A program made the position numbers and the translations under genes. A stretch of DNA of 12,281 nt from Amoebophrya sp. AT5.2 (taxonomy: Eukaryota > Sar > Dinophyceae > Syndiniales > Amoebophryaceae): NCBI GenBank assembly GCA_005223375.1, contig RXOD01005846.1, positions 1-12,281 on the forward strand. The letters are read 5' to 3'. This document shows, one piece after another, positions 7,293 to 12,281 of the stretch (positions within the stretch are counted from its first letter, which is position 1; every line of letters starts with the position of its first letter). The notes beneath the pieces were generated by a model, which was given only the letters and a program-made list of their open reading frames with translations, was not told the DNA's origin and searched no databases.

Positions 7293-7828
7293 TCTGCAAT
7301 AGGCACGGCGCTCCTTGATGCGTCCACGATTGACTTGCGCAGGCTTCGAGCCGATCGCCCAGACGCTAACACGCGACGACCAGCACTGGCATTTATAATC
7401 GGATCATGACCTCATCGGCACGCGCACAACGTAATTTGAAAGAGTCTCGTCCACACACAAAAACAGGTCAGCCGCTGACGATTCATGCTTCTATCAGATT
7501 CATTTCATATATCAGGCTTCACCGGAACAGGCCGAAGCTACGCAGTCGTCACGCATCGACAGCGATCTGAGGCCGCAGACGCCCACAGCATCGGTCTTCA
7601 CAGATGCTCCATCCGTCGCGGATGGCTCACATTTCATTTCCGTGGCGTCCCTGATGCGCAGGTATCCCGATAGCTCAACAAAACACGGCGCGGCGTTTTC
7701 AAAAAACAACGAGGGAGAAGAATCCGAGAGGGCGAGGGACTTCCTCTCGTGCGCTGTGGATCTTCAACAATGCTTTCTTATGTACAGCAACATCAGGCTC
7801 ATAGCTCCAACAACTGCGTCGCTCATTT

Positions 7829-9770
7829 TCAGTACAGCTTCAGCGCGAATTTTCCAGGCCCGCTGTTTTCGGAAGTTTGCAGCGGATCCTGGACTAGGTT
7901 CTCCCAAACGCACTCCAAACCTTGCGGCCCCTGTTGTAGCTGGCCACGAGCAGAACGTCCACCTTCAGTGATCCGATGCAGAGGAGGACTCGTCTTGCGA
8001 TAGAGAACTTTCTGGTGCACCCCTCCGTTTTCCACTGTCCACAGGGCGCCGGCAACGGACCTTCTATCCGGCAGCGACCTCTCTACTTCTCCTGGTACTG
8101 ATTGCTTCCTTTTCTGCTGCGCCATCATTTTCCGCAGCAGATCTGCTTCGTGCGCTTTTGTACTCCTGCTTGTGGTTCTTGGCATCGTCGTCGTCTCATC
8201 CCCAGGAGCCGACTCGGGTCTGATTTCCCCGACCGCGGCATGAACTTCTGAGGGCGCAGCGGCACCACGCCCGTACGAGGCGCGCACCCGCCGCGTTTCC
8301 TGTTTCTCCGCTTCGCTCACGTAATTCCACACCGGATTCGCTGCAAACGCGTTCGGGTTGTCGGGGTCTCGCACGTGGACGTAGGACTGCAGTGCTGGCT
8401 GCGCTTCCCTTTTCCTCGCGATCTCTCGTGCGAGCCTCCGCAACTCCGCGGGCGACAACAATGCGCTCTCCGACTGCGCCGAGCTCTCCTGGGGCGGCGT
8501 GCCACTACAACTGTTGTTGCCGGACAATCGAGTTGCTTCGGCTCTCCGACGTTCGAGGCGCTCCCTTCTCTGCCAGAAAAGGTCGCGGCCGGTCTTGAAC
8601 CGCAGTATTTTTCTCCGCCCCTTCCGCTGGTACACGCGGAAACGGTCGTTGGCGTGCTCCCACAGCCAATCTACGTCGTGCCGGAACCGCCACGGCAGCA
8701 CCGGTCCCCACAGGCTGGGGCGATCCAGTCCGGACCACAACTGCCCTCCTTCCGTTCCCGCTGCGCCTGTGGCTATGCTCCTGTACTTCCGCCAAAACCG
8801 CGGCTGCCTGTTGTGGAGATTGTCGCACTTCCGCAGCGGCCGCTGCCCACTTGTTGCTGCTGGGGCTTGCGACGCTGACGATCGCTTTCGACGCTGCAGC
8901 AGGCACCACACGCTGCCCCGGACCTCTTCCGAAGCGACGCCGACTGGCGGAGGTGCAGCTGGCGGGGGCGGAACTACTGGCGCACGTTGGCCTGTCGGTA
9001 CTAGCTCAACGCCTTTCTCCTGCTGTAGCTGTTTGCGGCTGTGCACAGTACTCGCCATGTTCCCAGCCAGGTGCCGCAAGCGTAGGCGGACGGCCGCGTC
9101 CGCCGCGTCCCTACTTACTGCGCCGGGAACCGCCAACCGCAGCAGCATCCACAGTGCGGCCTCCGCCACCCCGCACTCCTGCCTGTGCCCTTTTTCCCTC
9201 GACGAGGAGAGAAGCGCCAACGCAGTGGAGGAGTTTGCGGGAGGAGGAGGATTTTTCGCATCGGCAGTTGCTTGAGCAGCGTCCTCCACCTCCTCGAGAC
9301 CTGCAGTTATTCTCCCCGTCAAGACGTACGCCGCGACAAGCTGCGGGTAGCGCAACACCAGCTGCCACGGAATCACTGCATCGGCCGGTGTGTGTGCATG
9401 TGTAGTGCAGCTCGCAGGCACGACCAGGGTGCGTGGCGGGAGTCCGCGCGAGAAGTGCATACGCACGTGGTCCCAGCGGTGCCGGCTCACGCTACAGGCG
9501 GCGTCGATCCAGGCTCGCTCCCACAGCGCTCCGAAGGTCTTCCGGAAGAAGATCCGCGGACAGTCGGGCGAGGCACTTGCCCGCCAGACGGCAGCCATCT
9601 CCCGGACGGCCTCGCCGAGGCCCGAGGTTGGCGGGGGTGGCGCGGCTTGCGGTACGCGCTTCCGAGCTTCGTGCTCGTCCCTCCTCATCCGATGATTGAT
9701 GACATCGGGAAGCAGAAAGGACGGGACTGGCTTCAGCTCGTTCCGCCGCCGCTTGATCCGGCTTACGGCG
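7829..9770 (-). CDS. Unrecognised large basic protein, exon 2
   Basis: This exon provides the last 647 codons (including stop TGA at 7829-7831) of a 1079-residue predicted protein. It starts in phase 2 after an acceptor reading ATCGCAG, giving SAVSRIKRRRNELKPV and then VINHRMRRDEHEARKR. There are two better-ordered parts. One has hydrophobic/aromatic helices (REMAAVWRAS, IFFRKTFGALWERAW, WQLVLRYPQLVAAYVLTG). The other is a Trp/Arg-rich block (PRFWRKYRSI, LWSGLDRPSLWGPVLPW, VDWLWEHANDRFRVYQRKG, ILRFKTGRDLFWQRRERLERRR). Pro/Ala/Ser-rich linkers lie between. The basic, aromatic character would suit a nucleic-acid-binding or organellar ribosome-associated protein, but I recognise no family. Treating the ATG at 9686-9688 as the start would drop about 28 codons of well-used frame, so joining to the upstream exon is preferred. 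The last 70 codons are weaker in composition, so the true 3' end could differ. Confidence 0.68.
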
Positions 9771-9938
9771 CTGCGATCAAAGCATCAAAAGCGGTGAGTC
9801 AATGTCAATCAGAAGCAGCTATGAGCGATCTTCAAAGCATCGAAGCGATGAGTCGGTCCCGATCTACCATGCAGGGAGGAGGAAGCAAGTGAGAATCAAT
9901 GATCCCAGAAAATAAAAGATGCGTGTCCAATGAAGTAC
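9771..9938 (-). other. Canonical GT-AG intron (168 bp)
   Basis: On the minus strand the donor is CTCAG/GTACTT and the acceptor ATCGCAG/C. Exon 1 leaves two bases (AG) and exon 2 supplies the third (C), so the frame closes as Ser without a stop, while unspliced reading ends 14 codons past the junction. The last 30 nt of the intron are imperfectly duplicated 52 bp further inside it. Candidate branch sequences (CTGATTGAC, TTGAC) lie 30-45 nt before the AG. Unlike the XPF intron it has ordinary borders and no terminal inverted repeat. Confidence 0.75.
9773..9854. repeat. Imperfect direct repeat covering the 3' splice region
   Basis: GCGATCAAAGCATCAAAAGC and the following GGTGAGTC (9773-9800) match GCGATCTTCAAAGCATCGAA and the following GCGATGAGTC (9825-9854), with a few indels and substitutions, period about 52. 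The first copy abuts the acceptor; the second keeps most of it but lacks the CAG. Confidence 0.55.
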
Positions 9939-11236
9939 CTGAGCCACCACCACCAGACCTCGGGCAGCACATTGGGGTCCTGCAGCCGCCAGAAGTGCTT
10001 CTTCGTGCGCAGGTTGAAGTACCGCGCCCCCGTGCCGGAAAACTGCACACGCCCCGGGATCTTCACGTAGGGCGGCACTATCGACCCTGGCAGCACATTT
10101 GTGGGCTCCGCATTCACGCACTCCAGCGCGTGTCGATATCTGCTGGCAGTGGATGTTTTCGCTTTCCCCTGCTCGCGCCGTCTTGCTTTCCGCTTCTGCG
10201 GGACCACGGAAATGGCCAGCGTCCGCGCGTTCCTCTGATGAGAAGTCGCGCTTTTCGGATTTGCACTCGGTTTCGTTCTTATTTCCCTCGCGCGTTTATT
10301 TGACTTTCTAGAGCGGCTCCGCGACAACACCGCGATGGCTTCCGACTGCTTGCTGCTGCCGCTCACTGCCTGCTGCTCACCAGCAGGGCCTCCTGCTTGC
10401 CGCTCCGGCGGTCTTTTGCGCGGGTGTAGTGAATTCGCGGGCGGCTCCTGTTTCTGTAGCACGCTGCTGATCGGCGGAGCTCTGCTGATCGGCATGGTCA
10501 TCATCGGCGGTGCTTTTGCGGCGCTCCGCGAGTGGTGGCGCCGCTGCCGGTCAGTCATCGTCGCAAGCGCCGCGCTGCTGCTGGTCCTCTCCATGTGCTG
10601 GTGCGTCTGTGCATAAAATTGTGCTGGTGGAGGAATCGCCATCTGCTGTTGCAGCGGCGCGCACTGTGCATGAGAGTATCCTCCTGGTCGTGGGAACACG
10701 ACTGGCGCTGCCTCCGGCGACGTCGACCAGCCGTTTTGCAACGACGCTGCGCGACTACTGCTGCTGCTGGCCTGGCTCGGGTGATGTTGACCCACCGGGA
10801 GTGCAGCGGCGTAGTGCTGTGGAGGATGTGCATTGGCGTAGTGTCGTGGATCCCAGGCGGCCGGCGTCCCCGATTGCGCGCCTCCGCTGGGAACCAACAC
10901 GAACTGCGGTGCACCTCCGGGCACGAGATACTGCTCCCCGTTCGGGCCCAGCACCGGCGACAACTGAAACTTCTGCCGCTGCTGCCACTGCAACTGCTGG
11001 AAGTGCGAATGCGCAAGGCGCTGCGCCTGCTCCACCTGTTCCACCGGCGCTGCGGAACTGCTCGAGGTCTGCGGGTTTTGGTGTTGGTTTTGCGTCGTGC
11101 GCCCGGCGTAGTGCGCGGAGAGCGGCGCGCAGCTGCGCTTCCTATCATCTTTGAGGCCATGCTTTCGCAGAGGCCGCACAGAAGAGGAGCTACCACTCGC
11201 AGGGCCAGTTCCAACGTGAATGCCAGGAGGACCCAT
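9939..11236 (-). CDS. Unrecognised large basic protein, exon 1 (Gln/Ser/Pro-rich N-terminus)
   Basis: Encodes 432 codons plus two bases. The start is the ATG at 11234-11236 (MGPPGIHVG); in-frame stops lie about 30 bp upstream, and no earlier ATG exists. Residues 1-270 are low complexity, with Gln/His/Ser/Ala-rich stretches (FQQLQWQQRQKFQL, PPQHYAAALPVGQHH, SSSSSRAAS). Residues 270-370 are strongly basic (RSRSRKSNKRAREIR, PQKRKARRREQGK) and resemble a nuclear-localisation or RNA-binding tail. The end is the best-ordered part: VPPYVKIPGRVQFSGTG, then RYFNLRTKKHFWRL and LPEVWWWWL, running across the splice into the Arg-rich start of exon 2. This segment looks conserved but I cannot name its family. 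It could be nuclear (transcription or RNA processing) or organellar; neither is shown. Confidence 0.68.
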
Positions 11237-11943
11237 TGTCACATACCAAGCCGTTTCCTACTAACTCGGTCATCTGGGTCGACATTCAGTGGCGTGGTGA
11301 TGATCCTGCAGCTGCTGCCGAAATAAACCTATGTATGATGAAATGAAAAGTACATCACGCGCCCTCGCTAGCATGCCTCGGAAGACCACCACACTCGTGT
11401 AAATGCACGCGAAACAGCAAAAGGCTCTTGTCTTCTGTCGTGGCGGTTTCGGTACATAGAAATTGGAAAGCGCTCTCGGGAGAAACGAGAAAAATGAAGA
11501 GTGGCCATCTGGCTAGGCAACAGCAACCTTCCGCACTGAAAATTTCACTTCTGATTGTAGATGTACTTGGACTGGAGATGCGCGCTCGAACGCCAGTTGT
11601 TTCCCGTGCATCAAATGTACTCGAGCGATCGAGGTGTTTCCCGTGCTTTGTGCAGAGCTTCTCAAGCCCGAGGCCGGCACATTTTATCGATACATTCCCT
11701 GATGTCCGACGGCGCCAAGTCACCCCATTGCTCCAAGGTGCTCAAGCTATAGGGTTTACCTCCGATACTCATTTCAGCGCCGCGGCGATTGATGAAGATC
11801 CTGTCAGTAACAATAACATGAAAATCAGGCGCTTATAGCTCCATCCAGGGCCGCACCACTCAGTCTTTCGTACAACATCCATCTTCATATCTTGTTGTCG
11901 AGACGCGCGCTCGAACCGGCCAGTGGCGGTTCCTTTCTCACCG
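11237..11943. other. Intergenic: 5' flank of the two-exon gene, 3' flank of the right-edge gene
   Basis: No gene is supported; open frames here (for example 11355-11723 minus) show no domain and have different composition. A 12-bp direct repeat, TGTTTCCCGTGC, occurs at 11598-11609 and 11635-11646. The minus-strand leader contains CAGGATCATCA (11298-11308), the same 11-mer found just before the channel ATG at 2556-2566. Confidence 0.5.
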
Positions 11944-12281
11944 TCAACCCGCATTCAGCTTGCAGAACACCGCCGCGTTTTTTGCCAGCTTCTGCATGGT
12001 CTCCGCGTCGAGTGCCTCGTTCGCGGCCGCTTTTTCTTCCACCACTCCCAGCAGGCGTCCCCCGTCGACGCTCCTCGTGTAGCGCAGGAAGGCCGCGTTT
12101 TTGCCCCCAACCAACGCCTGCGCGGGTCTGGGGAAAACCTGCGCGCTGCTCGCCAGAAGCAGCACGATCTGCTCCGCAACGGACATCGACTCGCTCAAGT
12201 CCCTCTGTCCGGAGAGCGCGGCGTGCACCTGTCGCATCAACCACTCCTGCTCGGCATCAGCGGCCTCCGCCGACGACAGCC
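11944..12281 (-). CDS. C-terminal part of an unrecognised protein (cut by right edge)
   Basis: The frame is open from the right edge to a TGA at 11944-11946, 112 codons. The peptide has Ala/Leu/Glu-rich helical segments: LSSAEAADAEQEWLMRQVH, SMSVAEQIVLLLASSA, then FPRPAQALVGGKNAAFLRY, then LLGVVEEKAAANEAL and AETMQKLAKNAAVFCKLNAG at the C-terminus. It reads as a folded all-helical domain, with codon bias matching the other genes. The alternative minus frame over the same bases is Arg/Gly-rich and looks like a shadow. I do not recognise the family. The TTG at 12238-12240 is not taken as a start, because the frame stays open to the edge and residues upstream look equally helical. Confidence 0.6.
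   Translation of the reverse strand, partial: LSSAEAADAEQEWLMRQVHAALSGQRDLSESMSVAEQIVLLLASSAQVFPRPAQALVGGKNAAFLRYTRSVDGGRLLGVVEEKAAANEALDAETMQKLAKNAAVFCKLNAG

Larger units (their letters stand above)
6845..7828. other. Long intergenic gap (5' flank of XPF, 3' flank of the two-exon gene)
   Basis: I see no supportable gene in these 984 bp. Open frames on either strand (for example 6894-7271 plus and 6841-7041 minus) show no domain and have composition unlike the genes. The minus frame 6841-7041 ends on a TGA overlapping the XPF ATG, so it could act as an upstream ORF if the leader is that long. Two small structures are present: a 13-bp direct repeat and a hairpin, listed separately. Composition is closer to 50% GC than in the genes. 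Confidence 0.55.

Noticed and set aside
9686..9688. ATG as the start of a separate 619-residue gene
   Set aside because: The frame is open and well used upstream to a good AG acceptor that closes in phase with a GT donor at the end of the neighbouring frame.
8375..9892. Several long plus-strand open frames (8375-8878, 8499-9275, 9185-9892)
   Set aside because: All lie opposite the two-exon gene, are rich in Arg/Pro/Ser/Cys and show no domain.
11240..11242. GTG, and likewise TTG at 12238-12240, as start codons
   Set aside because: Alternative starts are not expected in a eukaryotic nuclear gene; an ATG lies two codons downstream in the first case, and the frame runs off the edge in the second.
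1..12281. Bacterial features (operon, CRISPR, tRNA, rRNA, insertion sequence)
   Set aside because: No Shine-Dalgarno pattern, no repeat-spacer array, no tRNA or rRNA signature seen; the XPF homologue and introns show a eukaryotic genome.

Overview
The window looks like nuclear DNA of a compact, GC-rich protist genome. All supported genes read on the minus strand. Long open frames with strong codon bias are interrupted by introns, proteins carry long low-complexity inserts, and nothing points to bacterial operons or ribosome binding sites. The one-directional gene order, short intergenic gaps (about 0.4 to 1 kb), one ordinary GT-AG intron and one transposon-like intron with inverted-repeat ends and non-canonical borders would all suit an alveolate, for example a syndinian dinoflagellate such as Amoebophrya. 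That taxonomic guess is inference only.

Layout in left-to-right coordinates, so read right to left for transcription: (1) 1-150, the N-terminal 50 residues of an ankyrin-repeat-like protein cut by the window edge; (2) 661-2550, a single-exon pentameric ligand-gated ion channel (Cys-loop superfamily) lacking the two loop cysteines; (3) 2990-6844, a two-exon XPF/ERCC4 (Rad1) structure-specific DNA-repair endonuclease; (4) 7829-11236, a two-exon gene for a 1079-residue basic, low-complexity-rich protein that I do not recognise; (5) 11944-12281, the C-terminal 112 codons of an unrecognised protein cut by the right edge. The gaps 151-660, 2551-2989, 6845-7828 and 11237-11943 hold no gene I can support, only small repeats and hairpins.

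The most interesting object is the 426-bp intron at about 3533-3958 inside XPF. It interrupts the nuclease active-site region just after the ERK...D motif. Exon 1 runs into a stop two codons past the junction, and exon 2 resumes the same domain. The intron has no GT-AG solution. It begins and ends with a 7-bp inverted repeat (TCTTAGA / TCTAAGA), its junction is ambiguous over a 3-bp direct repeat (GAG), and its interior is rich in inverted and direct repeats, including a 17-position stem. This is the architecture of an introner, a DNA-transposon-like intron. The other intron in the window (9771-9938) is an ordinary GT-AG intron, so both kinds coexist here.

The genes show no common pathway: DNA repair, a membrane channel and three proteins of unknown or only general role. 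They appear to be neighbours by genome architecture rather than by shared function.
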